NCBI GenBank assembly: GCA_030141605.1
Contig: JAQGDQ010000068.1
Span: 1-64,000, forward strand
Length of the DNA stretch: 64,000 nucleotides
Source: Tubiluchus corallicola
Lineage: Eukaryota > Priapulida > Priapulimorpha > Priapulimorphida > Tubiluchidae
Direction: 5' to 3'
This document shows positions 38,618-52,522 of this stretch, piece after piece. Within the stretch, counting starts at the first letter, position 1, and the number at the start of each line of letters is the position of its first letter. A program made the translations under genes and the position numbers. Under the pieces are notes generated by a model that was given only the letters and a program-made list of their open reading frames with translations, was not told where the DNA came from and did no database searches.

Positions 38618-41600
38618 TGAATATATAAAGAAGACACACAATAAAATTAAACTAAAATAATTAAGTGATATGAAAATATAAAATTCAAGAATGTAAAGTA
38701 TTATAACTGTTCGACACTAATAAATTAATAGTTTACCTATGATATACCTATGATATTCTTAAACCAGCTTTCTAACTGCAGTATTGGAAATAATCAACTG
38801 ATGCTGATACCAGAAAACGTCTTCGCCAAGGCTTGAGTGAATGAAAGTTTGAACGCAAGACCTCGCGACCTGGGCGTCCTCGCCCAGCAACAATAATGAT
38901 GATGTCGACATATAAATGAATTATAATAAACCGATCGGTCTTCTCAGATCAATATCTAATGAACAGATCGATCTGGTAATTTTATCGGTCGCCATCAATC
39001 GACATATTGTTACTTGAAAGCCATGTCAACTTTTCATCCTTATAGTAACAATTATTCTGCGTCAAGTCGGCTAAGCATGATGCACGAGCCGATAAAGCAC
39101 CAGATAAAATTTTAATATGGCGACGGCAAACAAGACAAATGTACAGGAAGCTTCCATGGAATGTTCTGCTCTTGACTGTAGCAAAATAAATTGGTTTATA
39201 AAGTCAAAAAAGCACGAGACTTAGAGTGAACATCTGAGCTCCATGGACTAAAGTCGTTCAAAACGAACCACAAAAACATTTTCACGTAGAAATAATTATA
39301 CTTCTTGAATACATGTACAGGTATAATGGCAAAGTTAATTTACACTGACTAACATGCAAGAAGCCCCGAAGAGACGCCTTGCTTATGGGACAGGCATTAA
39401 GTCAAGACTCAAATGCTCTTGTTATAAGTAAAATCTAAAGCCTCGGCAGAGAAACTAGTTTATATTGCAGATGTCTTCGAGGAAATTGATAAATTGATTT
39501 AGGCGAAGTGTGTGAGATTTGAAAGATTTCGCATAGTTTCTGTCAGTGGCATGCCGCCACTCCACGTTTTAGGGAATTACATCTTAGCAGAGCTTTGAGG
39601 TCTTGTTTACAACGTGTAACATTGATTTCTGCAGGACTCTTGGAACTAGGCGGCCGAGAGCATCCATTCGTTACATATTCCGTAATGTCGGAAACAATAG
39701 TGGTACTTTTTGTTTTCTTAATTTATGAAGTAGTTGCTAAAAACGAAGATGAATGAGAACCTGAAAAACTGAAATTTAATACAAAATGTTTTAAGAGAGG
39801 AAGACAACGAAATCTTTATTGTAGATTTGAATATTCGTGGGCGTTTCTCTAATGGCAAAATGACGGTCATTCTAATGGTTGACTGGATGACAAGAATTAA
39901 TCTTTTCGGGCTTCCCGATATATCTACAGTCACCTTCGAGAAGAAAGGCCAGTGCTAAAGGTCGCCCTATAAGGCTCTTCCAGATTTGACTGGCTGACAC
40001 GTTTCATCCTAATAAATGAGGAGGAGTTTATTGTAGTTCTTTTAAATCTCTTATTTCAATAATTCGACATCTCATCGTTATCTTGAGACGTCGAAATATT
40101 GAAATAAAAATCACAAGTAAATTGCAATAAGCGTAGTTCAAACTTCATTACTTATTAGAGATTCATACCAGAGCTTATGGAACAATTGAGAAATTTAGTA
40201 TTAACTAATATACAAAGTTGTTTACTTTATAAATCTAAAGACGGGCTTTCTCTACGTTACTCTGCAGTTCTAGGCGTTAAACAACAGTTTAATTTTTTAT
40301 GCAGTTCGGCACACTAGAAGCTAGAATCTAGTTGCTGATATGCGATGAGACCGAAATCTGACTCGTTATCAAGATTTATCTCTAGCATGAACTGCTGAAC
40401 AAGTGGGAGGTAAATACGTCTCCCCTTAAGGAGGTAAACTGCCAGAATCAGTTCGATGAATAAAATCCTCAGAGCGAGTGACGAACCATTTCCTGACCGG
40501 CCTTGGCGTGGTTTAACTTCGATCGCGAAGCAGGCGCACATAACTAAACGGCTGTTCATCTCACGCTTTTTTTTGCTAAGGATGCAACTGTCTAGCCGTT
40601 GAATTTAGGAACTAACATTGTTATGCTAATAAGCACAAACGTCAAGTCTTTACGTTAGAGAGAATAACTTGTAAAAATACAGAATGTACGTGGATCTTGA
40701 ATTTGTGATAAGATCAATAATTAACAGATTATGAGAGCTTCTGTGCAAAATGAAAGCCACCAATATGGAATATCATTGATTATAATAGTTTCATAATGGC
40801 AGACGCAACTAACGTAGCGACTTTTGATAAACTCCATTGAGTTTCAAAGGAAAAGCCAATTACTTAATTCCAGTGTTCGGACGTAATTTTGATAAAACGT
40901 TGTTAACGACGCCTATAAATTTTATTCGCAAATGGCTTTTGTCGTTCATTCTCACCATGACCGTTTGGCATCAGTTCCATCTTACAGCGATGTTTAACTA
41001 CAGGGTGTTTCAGGAGAAACTGTCCAGTAGCACTAAGCTGAAATTTGCTGACCAAATTACGTAGAAATGTAACTGAGTGTTAAGTTATATACTAAGAGAT
41101 TACACTATAGTAAGTGCTGCATGGAAGTATTACACTAATACAAGTATATAACCACACTTATCGGACTTTGCGTGGTGTGATATTAGTAGGCTTACGGACT
41201 GTTTGTGAATGTGCTGTTTTTACAGCGGCACACTTCTGCAGGAAGCTGCAAAACTTTCCAGGTTTGCTTTTAAGTACGGACTTTTCCCCCAACAAAACAA
41301 CGAAAACACCTCGACCGACGAGGATCGATGAGAATTCCTTTAGCTGAGATTTAACATCTTCTCCTAGACTCCTCATTCGTAACTTACCTTAACTGATTTT
41401 TTGTTTGTGATTGTGTGAATAAAATAGTTTATTCATTAACAAAAATTGAGAGAAAAGCAAACTGCATATCCAGCTGTTGTACAGGGTGGGGCATGCGAAT
41501 GTTCCTAAGGGCGGTAACAAGAACAATTTATTGTATCCAAGTATTGCTGAAACACTATTGAATCTGTAATGCCCTCGAAATTTAGTTTGGAAGCTTGGTG

Positions 41601-42799
41601 CGCCTCGCACAGCTTGCAATCTTGATGAGTATGCTCAGAGCAGCGGCTCGAAGAACATCCTCCAACAGATCTCACAAGATTGTCTGTTGCATACTGGTCA
41701 ATGGCATATTTTTGATCATCTTAGCATCTTAGTAGCTGTCTTTCAGGATAACTCAGCGTTTTAGTAGGGCTGAGTTTCCGTGAGTTTTCAGGACATTTAG
41801 TTCTACTGAAAAGATTAATCCCAGAGTTCTCAGGTCACTGCTCCGGACATTGTAGGCTAAGTTAAGGCTTCGCAGTTAAGGCTTCCATACTAAGTTCGTT
41901 TTGATGTAATAAATTGCTCTGTACCATTACTCGCTGTTTTTGTACTCCTGACAAGAGCTTCTTTACCATCCCGTATAAAGTTTATTATTACATATTATCA
42001 GAAGACCCTTTCATTCCTTTTTCAGTAGTAAAACCCAACGAAGACTTGGAATAAAACAATTTAAAAAATAATTAATGTTGTCATCAAATTATACACGTTC
42101 ATATTAAATCCTGTTTTGTTCAATATTAAGCAGTTACTTTCTTGAGTACATTCATTCAGAGGTTAATTTAACAAGGCCAAGTCTTTGTCATCGATCATTT
42201 AACAAATTTTACAAGGACAATTGACAAAGTTTTGACAACTTTCTCATATTTCCCGTCCATTTGGTTTTTCATTTATATGCCACATTATCACTTTTTGATT
42301 GAGAAAAGTGCATTCACACCTAGGTACCAGGCGTTTTATAAAAGTAAAAATTTACCAAGCCTATACTTAGTATACACTTAAGGCAACCCAGTTGTTGATG
42401 CCAAGATAAAATTGCTTTTCTTAGTTTTTGAGTGGTTTAGCTTAGAAGCTGTCACGTACTATAAACGGAAAAAGGATGTTTCGTTTTTTTGTAGAAGTAA
42501 CAAAATACATTGCCTTTGTCTATACGTGATTGCTTTTATAACGAAGTTAATCTTTATAGTAAGACGTGATTTCTAATCTTATAGCATTCAGTGTACATGA
42601 AGCCACTTAGCTGCGTACATGTCAGAACTGGCATTGACTAACAAATCTATAACAGTTAGTTTACAAGCATAAACTTATTGGCTAAACTCTGCGCCATAAA
42701 CCAATACTGCATTTTGCTGTTTTGCCGACGTAACATTTCGCTCTCATAAACTGTTTAGTTCAATAATCACTTCCATCAACCTTACCGAGAACTCGCGAA
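38613..42799. other. No gene recognised; repeat-like TACAGGGTG ends
   Basis: TACAGGGTGTTTCAGGAGAA at about 40999 and TACAGGGTGGGGCATG at about 41484, both on the plus strand, look like transposon termini, but no partner ends were found. A minus-strand B-box-like GCGTTCAAAC occurs near 38850. Confidence 0.4.
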
Positions 42800-43112
42800 A
42801 TACAACATGAACTAGCTAGTCGCCGGAAAAACCTGGCTTCGCTGGCCTTTAAGTGTGTAGCTGCGGAGAGCCTGCGCATCTTCATAGATGTATGCACACA
42901 CTGACCGCCGGACTTCTCTGCGTCCTAGGGATCGTTTGTAACCAAAACAGTGTTAATGAGTTACTCTTCTGGTGCTGTACATGCTGACTGTTGATGGATG
43001 ACCATGACTGCTGTGAGTGGTAATTTTAGTGGAAAAAACTGCGTGGGTGTTGAAGTCGTACTCATGTGTTGACGATGACGGGGTTGAGGTTGATGAAATA
43101 ACACCATGCACT
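42800..43112 (+). promoter_or_regulatory. Probable 5' untranslated or promoter-proximal region of the nAChR-type gene
   Basis: The 300 bases before the chosen start are visibly richer in G+C and CpG than the flanks (for example around 42820-42930), as expected of a promoter or first-exon region. I see no clear TATA box and cannot place the transcription start. A 10-codon upstream ORF (ATG at 42994, stop TAA ending 43023) and further upstream ATGs would be inside the leader if transcription starts before 42990. Inference from position and composition only. Confidence 0.3.
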
Positions 43113-43200
43113 ATGAAACTTGGATTCGGTTTTCTCCCTATAGCTACTCTGCTTCTACTGGTTTGTAACTTTAGAATAACATCGCAACTTCTAAGCGGAG
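43113..43200 (+). CDS. nAChR-type subunit, coding exon 1 (signal peptide)
   Basis: The exon encodes 29 residues plus the first base of codon 30. A hydrophobic core ([10 protein letters not shown], residues 8-17) follows a short basic N-terminus with Lys2, as expected for a secretory signal; cleavage is probably near residues 22-25. The donor is GGAG|GTAATT at 43200/43201. Joining its last G to exon 2 makes Gly30 and gives [12 protein letters not shown], a run typical of this family. I chose the ATG at 43113 because it places the hydrophobic core right behind the start. An in-frame ATG at 43017 would add 32 acidic, unlikely residues before it. Assignment rests on the frame, the donor and the position 5' of unmistakable exons; cDNA would settle it. 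Confidence 0.8.
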
Positions 43201-45292
43201 GTAATTATTTAAACATATTGTTCAGTGAAACCATTCATATTCAATGAAAAGTGAAATAGCCTAACGGACTTCCAATAGTGGAATGTTAGTATAAGTATGA
43301 AAAGGTTTCTTGGTTGATGCAAATTTGTTTTATCAGTAGTATTACGGAAACAGTAGTCAAATTACTGTACGATATGCCCATTTCATTCAGCCTTTTTTAC
43401 AACATCCAGTAATTCTGCGGAAAAAATACGTTTTCGTTTTGTTCAAACGGCTATGAAAAAAAGTTCGTAAGTTTTAAGAGTGTTACGAGCACATTGCAAA
43501 AGTTTTTCCGCTTGAAAGACGGAAGTTCATTTTTTCTTCTCATTGTATTCATAAGGAGAGGACAAAATGGGACAAAATGAGTAATTTGTGATCATATTTT
43601 GCATGCTAATAAATAACTATGCAAATGAGATAAGTAATATTTTAATACGTTTAAAATACATGATAAAAAAAGGTTCAATTTAAATTGGAGAAATGGCCAC
43701 GAAAGAGTAGAAGTCTTGGCAACAAGATTCAGTAGGCCAAGTCCTTAGACTAATAGGAGGTCAGATTAAGTAATTTTGTGCTGCTACTAAAGGTGAGTGG
43801 ATGCATACCGATTTACCATGTCGCTTAGGTCCTCAAACTGAAAAGTTTAAATGATGAGATTGACTAGTTAAAGTCCTTGGGGTAGGTAGTGAAGATACTC
43901 ACATGAAAAAGCTTGTGCGCCATATTACTTTCTGTGAATAGGTTCATCGAATAACGACCATATTTTAGATATTCAGAGTAACTGATTATTGAGTAGATTT
44001 TACATTCATAGTCTGAGCAGCCAGATATAGAAATGCAGAATTCAAATTGAGGACCCAACCCTGAGTAGTTCGGGTAAGAAAATAGGCGGAGCAGTACAAG
44101 ATGAAAAGAATAATTTTAATATATTATTAGCCAATTTTCCACTTTGCGGATACATTATAGTCCTCACATTTTACCTTAGGGGTAAGTCTTTAATATGTTT
44201 CAGATACTCAGAGTATCTAATGCCTGAGTAGTGTTTGTAGTGAATTTGAGTAGTTTTTGTGCGCAGGTTGATTAGCTTTGGTCGCAGATTAAAAATTTGG
44301 GCGTTGGACTGAGTAGTTAGGTGGTTAGGTTTTGAATCTACTTTTTACATTAAAAATGCCTGAATTAGATTGTTTGCCTAGTCTGAGTAGTTCGGGTAAG
44401 AAATGGGAAAAGGAATAAATTATTAGTTCCTATTTTTAGCCGAATCTTGACTCTTGAGTGCTAGACTATTCGTCCACTCAGGATAAGCTAATGAATCTAT
44501 TCGCAGAAAATATCAAAGCGCACAAGCTATGTATCTTCACTTTCCAATCTTAGAAGCTAAACTAGTCAATCTGATCACTTAAACTTCTTGATTGAGATCC
44601 TACGCTGCTCGACAAATCTATGCGCCTACCCATAGATACGCGTCGTGCACAATGTGCAAGTGAGAAATAGTAGAAGAAATCACTATGACAGATGCTTACA
44701 AAATACGCATTAGAAACTGACTAAATATTTGGGAATTTTTCCGTCCTCTGATAAGAACATGTCTTCCCGTTTTCTATTTGCAAAAACATTCACCCTGTCA
44801 CGATGTGTTTGTAAAAAGGATAGTGAAAAAGGAAAGAAACGATTTGTAAACGTGTAGGCGGGCGCTTAAAATACTTGGCCTTGTTTTCATGTATTTCTTG
44901 AAAGTTTATTTTTTGCTGTTATATAATACTCGTCTCAAAAGGCAAAAGCGATTATTTTCTGTTAATGTGAGTGATGTGGAACGCGGTAACACAAATAAAA
45001 AAACAAATTTTTTAAATCCATTAGACATAATATACGTACAATAATAATTTATTCTGATAACACAATCATTTTGGTCATAACCCGTGGCTGTCTTCAGGTG
45101 TATTGAAGCAATATAACATGGGAAACCTTTTGTTAAAGATAGAACAAACTAAAATTTACAATTTTTTTAGACTAGTACAGTAATTGTTGAAATCACAAAA
45201 AAGTACAACTATTTAGAACCAGACACCTTTTTGGATGTACAATCATACGATTTATGTTTATATTTTTATTAATCTCTTATATTAATATTCTT

Positions 45293-45337
<45 letters not shown>

Positions 45338-47204
45338 TTATTTATATATATATAAGATTCGAGGCTACAGCCCGGACGAGGGCACCATTTGCGGCGATCT
45401 ATATATCAAACGAAAGGTCTCGATCTAGTGTCGTGCCATTGATGGTTTATTTTTCGAATGGGGCCCACCGGGAGAAGGGGGAGGCGAAAAACCTCCAAAA
45501 ATGGCCCTTTTTCGGCCGTTTTTTGCAAAAGTTATACGGCTGAGATGTAGAGAACGGGAACGGGCCGAGGGTGGTGCTGGGTATGGATAGATAGCCCGTT
45601 CAGCGGTGGGTGTAGTAGGCATATTTAGAATTCCCGAGAGGGCCACGGCGTCCCGTAACGGGCGTTTTCCCGGACCCAACTCGCGACTTTTTCGAAATTT
45701 TGACCAAACAGCCTGCGGGAAAAACGTTCTAGCGTCGCCCAGTGGGACTCTCGGAAGGAGATATATAGCTCTTTACAAAGAGGAAGGACAGGGCTACACG
45801 ATGATGTAGGTTATATTTTAGAGCAGGTCCACCGAGAGGAGTACTGGCGAGTTAATTAGAAGTTCCATTTTCGGCAATTTTCGCTTAGAAAACTGCTGAC
45901 GCAAAGGCATTGTTGTGACGTCATCCATTGTACTCTGCTGTAATCTTATAACTTTAATTCAGCAAAAAGCTGCTACAGGCAAAGTAAACAAACAGTAGAC
46001 ACGATGTTACGGGCTTTGTGTTATAAATGTGGACTAGGTAGGATGTTCGCGTATTATTGATTACACGTGTATTTATACGCAAAATCTTTTGCGGGGCGTT
46101 TGCTATTTATTATATTATAGCACATAGTTTCAACTTTGTGAAAAATGTTTGGAATGGTTTTGTTGTAATGCTGTGCTGTTGGTGCTTGTGCTATAGGTGT
46201 TGTCATCGTTGCCACCATCATCATCATCATCATCATCAACATCATGATCACAACGTGAGGTGGTGGATTTGATGTGGTGTGGTGGTGGTGTGCTTTGTGT
46301 GTTGTGCTATGGATGGTGTGGAGGGGTGATAGGGTGTGTGGGGTGTGGTGTGGGTAGTGTGGTATGGAGTGGGTGGCGTGGTGTGTGGGTGGGTGGTGTG
46401 ATGTGGTGGAGTCGTATGGTGTGGGTGGTGTGGTGTGTGGGTGGTGTGGTGTGCTGCAGTGGTATGTTGTGGTGCGGTGTGGTGTGATGTGATGTGGTGG
46501 AGTGGTATGGTGTGGGTGGTGTGGTGTGTAGGTGGGTGGGTGGTGTGGTGCAGTGTGGTGTTATGGTGTGGTGCTGTGCGGTGTGATGTGGTGGAGTATT
46601 ATGGTGTGGGTGGTGTGGCGTGGTGTGGTGTGTGGGTGGTGTGATGTGGTGGAGTCGTATGGTGTGGGTGGTGTGGTGTGTGGGTGGTGCGGTGTGCTGC
46701 AGCGGTATAGTGTGGTGCGGTGTGGTGTGTAGGTGGGTGGGTGGTGTGGTGCAGTGTGGTGTTATGGTGTGGTGCTGTGTGGTGTGGTGCAGTGTGGTGT
46801 TATGGTGTGGTGCTGTGTGGTGTGATGTGGTGGAGTATTATGGTGTGGGTGGTGTGGTGTGTGGGTGGTGCAGTGGTATGGTGTGGTGCAGTGTGGTGTG
46901 ATGTGGTGGAGTGGTATGGTGTGGGTGGTGTGATGTGTAGGTGGTATGGTGTGGTGCGGTGTGGTGTGATGTGGTGGAGTGGTATGGTGTGGGTGGTGTG
47001 GTGTGTAGGTGGGTGGGTGGTGTGGTGCAGTGTGGTGTTATGGTGTGGTGCTGTGCGGTGTGATGTGGTGGAGTGGTATGGTGTGGTGCAGTGTGGTGTG
47101 ATGAGGTGGAGTGGTGGAGTGGTGTGGTGTGGGTTTTGTGTTGATTTGTGCACAAAATTCTTTTTGTGGGGTTTGGCTATATTAATATTAATATTTATAC
47201 ATAT

Positions 47205-47282
<78 letters not shown>

Positions 47283-50200
47283 GCACGCACGCACGCACAC
47301 GCACAAACATACACACGCACGCACGCACGCACACACACACACATGTACATATATACTCGCACATTTACACACCGTACGTACATATACACGTATTATTGAT
47401 ACTGTGTTTGTATTTACTTAATACAATTAGTGTGTTCCGTTGTCTGTACAGCTGTGCATGTCTTGTCGTGTGAGTGCTCGTTTTTAAGAAATAAGAAAAC
47501 GTTGTAACGACTTAGGTGTCATTAGCAGCTTGTACAATGTTGCGCAAAGCGGTTCGTGGAAACAGATTAAAATTTGAAAACAACTTACTAGGCAATGGCT
47601 CTTTTATTAGCTAGTAAAACCTAACAAAGCACCTGTCAACAAACTTTTGTGGTCCGTCTGTTTTCAGACACGGCATTGTCTAAATGTCTGAATGGGAACT
47701 TCAAGGAGCAGAAAATGGCTTCGTAACACGCACAAAAGGCGTCCGTTTGACAGCTGCTTTATTGTGCTCTTCTAACTTTTTGTTTTAATGGGACACGCAA
47801 TAAAGCATTGGGAGATTTTATTCTTTTACTGAAAGCGCGACATCTGGTGTATATCTCAGGCAGCAGCAGTAGCAGCAATAGCCCCAATGCAGCAGCAGCA
47901 ACAACAACAGCAGCACCAGCACCTGCATCAGCAGCAGCAGCAGCAGCAGCAGCAGAGCTTGCAGAGGTGAGATTGACTGTGGTAATGGTAGGGCTTGGCG
48001 GTAGCCGTAACCGTAGCGATGGAAACAGAAGTAAATTCTGTAGCTACTTCTACTTTAGAAACTTTGACCATCATAATTAAAGATAGACGATCAATATTAT
48101 TTCTGAATGTTCTACTAGCTGCAGTTAAGCAGCGCCAATAAGGCGTCAAAGAGTGTCAAGAAGGGGGTGCATGCAATGTGGGGTGTTCAGGGTATAAAGC
48201 AGGCGTTAAAGTACAAGAAAACCCTTCACTTACATAAATCTTAAAAAATTCTTCTTGAAATTTATACCACTTACATACTGCTTTTTTGCGTCGGCTGTAG
48301 CTCTGTATAAAACTTGTAAATTTAAACTTCCGTGATGACCATATAGGCGCAGCCATGTTAATGGAATGTCGTTTGGTACAAGTTTAGATAACATTGCGTG
48401 AAGTTTGAAAAAATAACTAGAGCATTCATAACACACACATTACTAAGTAAAATTTTAAATGACTGTATCTTATCAATAAGATTAAAAATACGTTTCTGGT
48501 TAGTGAGTGGCGCACCCTGGAGGGTAAGCTAGCGACATTTTACCAATTGGCACGAACATTTCAAATTATTATTTCTAATTATATAAGTCTTTCCAGCAGG
48601 CAAACGAAATGCCAAGTAATATGATTTGCATGGAAAGTTTTTTGGGACATAATTTAACATTGGCTTTTCTTCCCCTGCTTTACGTTGTGCGTATATGAAG
48701 TCATGTAATGACACCATCGGAACAGTATCGATGCAGATTTAAAATAAAAACAAACAAAAATTCCTTTCAACGTGAGTAAATATATATGCATAAAATTACT
48801 GTACAGTAATATAATTTTTAAGGCGATTTTTCTGAAACTTACTCTAGGTACCCCTTTTCTTGTCATTTAAGAGTGTTACAAAGTAGCTAAATATTCACAA
48901 GGATTTTTGGTGCCCGGCTAATTCTCGTAAGTCGTTATTCATCAAGAAACTATTGTCGAGCATGGTCACAAAAGGAAGCAAGTCACTATCATCTTTAATT
49001 GCAGCAATTGTCGCAGATATTATTATTACTTCATTATTGCTGTCATGGTCATCATCATCATCATCATCATCACCAACTCCAACATCACCACCACCACTTA
49101 TCACGAATAACACTACTAGTACCACGTTGTCGTCGTCGTCGTCCATGTGATCCTGATCATGATCATGACCATCATAATCGTCATCATCATCGCTTGATCA
49201 TCGTCATCAAAAGGGGAGTTGAAATCTACAAGCATATATAGAGTTAAATTACAACCTTGCTACGATAACTATGTTACAAATATCCGCAGTTTATTTCGTT
49301 TTTCTTTATCTTTCTCTCTCTGTCTCCCTCTCCTCTCCCTCTCTTCTCTCTCCTCACTTTTTCTCTTTTTTTCGCATCTTATACCTCTTTCTGAGGCGCG
49401 TTTTGTTCATCTCTTCCAAAATGGATGAACTCGTCAGTACATGTAGACAGTACAATTTTACATTATGTTGCTGGCAACTAGGTATTTACTAGTACAGATC
49501 AAGCATGTTGATGCTGTTTATTCTTTATTTCCAGGCTTAGGATCTGAAGACGAAGAGCGGCTGGTACGGGATCTGTTCAAAGGCTACAATAAGCTCATTC
49601 GACCTGTTCAGAACATGACAAACATCGTGAATGTGGCGTTCGGAATGGCACTCATTCAGCTCATTAATGTGGTAATTCTCTGCTCACTTAATCACTAAAA
49701 CACTTTGTCATTCACACTCAGGTTGTACGTCTGAAGCTGCAAGTGATTAAATGATAAGATTGCGAGGGCGTTTAACATCTTTATATTTCTAAGAAAAGAA
49801 AAAGTTCTGTAAAAAGTGCAAAATGACATATCCGCTAATCTAAGCGATGTATAGATTGCCGTCGCTATAATTAATATCATCGCTCATTGCCAGTGCAAAG
49901 CACTTCCAAATTGCCAATGCAGTGTAGAGCAAAACATAATTGCAAAATACTATTATATGACAGACTGAATGAAGAACGCTTAATATATTACTAGCCATCT
50001 TTAAAACGAGTAACACAGTGATGAGTAAAACAAGTAAATCCGTTTATCTGAACCAATAATCATTTGTGTTACTCATTATAACTTATCGCTGAGCTATATC
50101 TTATTAAGATTATTATATTACTGATGTTATATCTGTATAGTGTACTTTTGCATAATATATTGCTGTATATATATTTTTGGTATTTGGAACAGATAAACTT

Positions 50201-52466
50201 CAAACTTCAGACATGTGAAAAATCCCTTTCGACGAACGCCGAAAAGACAAATTCCAGTGTGCCATTGTTGTTTTCAACTACTACTGTTGAAAATGTCGCT
50301 CTGGTCAAGATATAGAGAGTGATACATTCTCTGTATCTAATGAAGGTTTCCTGCGATGCCTTCTGCTAGTAGAAAGCTGAGAAAATGATCTAGAGCTGCT
50401 TGAAAAATCCTGTAAATTGAAGGATCTATTTTAAGACTCCCTACGACTGAATAATTAATTTTGACGAATGCCCAGAAGAAGAAGAGCGAGAAAACAACAT
50501 TGATATTGATGATGATGACGACTCGCGTTTTTTTGCCCTAAAAAGGATAAACGGAAAAATTAGGATATCAGCGAGGTAATCGCATTCCTCTCGCGGCTTT
50601 TCCTAATTCTCTTAATGTAATTGGTGAAAAATTGTTGTCAGCGGCTGTACAAATCTGTACGTGTTAGCGCCGTTATTCCCAAATTCATTTTACAGACTAA
50701 TTTAGTGTTTGAATAAAGTTGATATTGCTTTGCAGAATGACATTGTATTGAAAAATAGGACATCAGTTTGAAACCGAATCGCTAATTATTGTTTATATTA
50801 ATTGCCTTTTAGATTGCTATTTTTAAATTATAGTAAAGAGAATTTTGCAGCCATCTATTATGGTGGTGCAATAAAGAACTGAAACCTGTTTCTTTAAGGC
50901 AAACATGCGATGCATTTCTAAATTACTTTTCTGCAATCTTTTGCATTAGAAATGAATGAGATTTATTTAATTTCGTTACCTGATACCTTGATTGGATGAA
51001 ATTGTCATAAAATTAAACTTTTCGCCGATGTTTAATTTTCGCCGTGACGTTGTTTGCCGAACCATTTGCGGTTTACCAAAGCATAATAAACGATCGTCGA
51101 CTGGCAATTAGTTTTATTGCTTCGCTTGGCAGAGCGTTTTCCGGAAATTTGTTATAATAATCCCGTACACAGTTAAAATTGACATATCATTATTAAAGCT
51201 TGGTTAACTCTGTCTCTTGGAGTTTAATGTTAAGATGACTATCCAATGTATCAAAATATCTTGGCGCAGTGAAGTAACTTTGTTACTGATCAGCATTTAT
51301 GTCTTGGTCTACAATCCGTGAACACAAACTCATGTTAAAAATCAGATTTGTTACTTGTAAAATTCATTATTTGGCTTCCTAGTTTATTATTTCGTTTATT
51401 CATAATAGGCTCAGGAACTGTGAAAGATTTAATTATACTTTTAATTGTGTTTCGTTACAGGATGAAAAAAACCAGATTTTGAAGACAAATGTGTGGCTAC
51501 GTTTTGTAAGTATTCGAAATTAATATAGTCGGATAGTTACCAAATGATCTGTAATGAATAACATTATTTATAAGGCCAAAAATATTACAATGACGACGGC
51601 CAAGAGGTTCAGGCTTCAATTCTTGCAATCATGTACTCCATAACCAGTAGTGATGACGTAAAAATGCGAATTGAATGCAGGAATTTTATAGGGAGAAACT
51701 TTATAGCCAGACTTAAGTCACATGTTCTCCATGCTGGTTGAGAGTGGGCAGGGGCAGGTGTTGAGCTCGCAGACACACCTACATGTTATTCAACTGAAAC
51801 GACGAGGCTATTCCATATATCAGTGGCATGCAGTGCTGGTATACTGTCATTGGGTCCCTTTATATCGTGGTTCTGCCCATGATCGTGGTGTAGTATATGG
51901 CCTTGTTGACACAGTTAATAGTAAGATCCGATAAAAATACGCACCGAACTGTATGTTTAGTTTTGTCGACGTCTGTTTATTTCAAGATGAAGCACTTTTC
52001 TGATCTGAGTGTTCTAAACATATCACTATGATAAAGGACATAAGTGATAAGCGATGACTTTTTTCCAATGAGCCCAATTTACCAAACTTAAAAGCAGTTC
52101 TGGAGTCTGAGTGCGAGCTAATTAGAGAGCTTACTGAGTGACTGCCAGTGAGTTACTGAGTGTGTCAGCTTATTCGTTATATTTTTCTATTCGTTTTATT
52201 CGTTATAACAGCCGACGCTTAACTAAATCAGGAAGCTTTTTTTAACTAGGTGACATTTCTGATGTACCGGCTGGTACCAACAATTACTAGATCAGTGAGC
52301 TAGTTGTAAACTTAGCGTCAACTCCAACAACGAACAATGAAATATACTTGTCGACAAAAAAAATCAGTGACCCTATAGTAATGCAATGGCTTCGTAAGAT
52401 GCAATCCACTGGAATACAGAACGGGGGTTCTTGAAAAATGGCTTCAGTGCAATATTATTTCTCAGC

Positions 52467-52522
<56 letters not shown>

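Noticed and set aside
40998-41500. TACAGGGTG ends at 40999 and 41484 (also 18911) as a transposon
   Set aside because: The copies are in direct orientation with no inverted partner and no transposase reading, so boundaries cannot be given.
43017-43112. Longer receptor start at the in-frame upstream ATG
   Set aside because: It would put 32 charged or neutral residues before the hydrophobic core and spoil the signal peptide.
46720-47421. 233-codon plus-strand open frame, with long frames on the other strand
   Set aside because: Produced by the G/T minisatellite and AC microsatellite, which contain no stop triplets in several frames.
47858-47958. Polyglutamine-type coding exon
   Set aside because: The CAG tract sits in an intron, with no flanking splice sites in frame and no link to the receptor frame.
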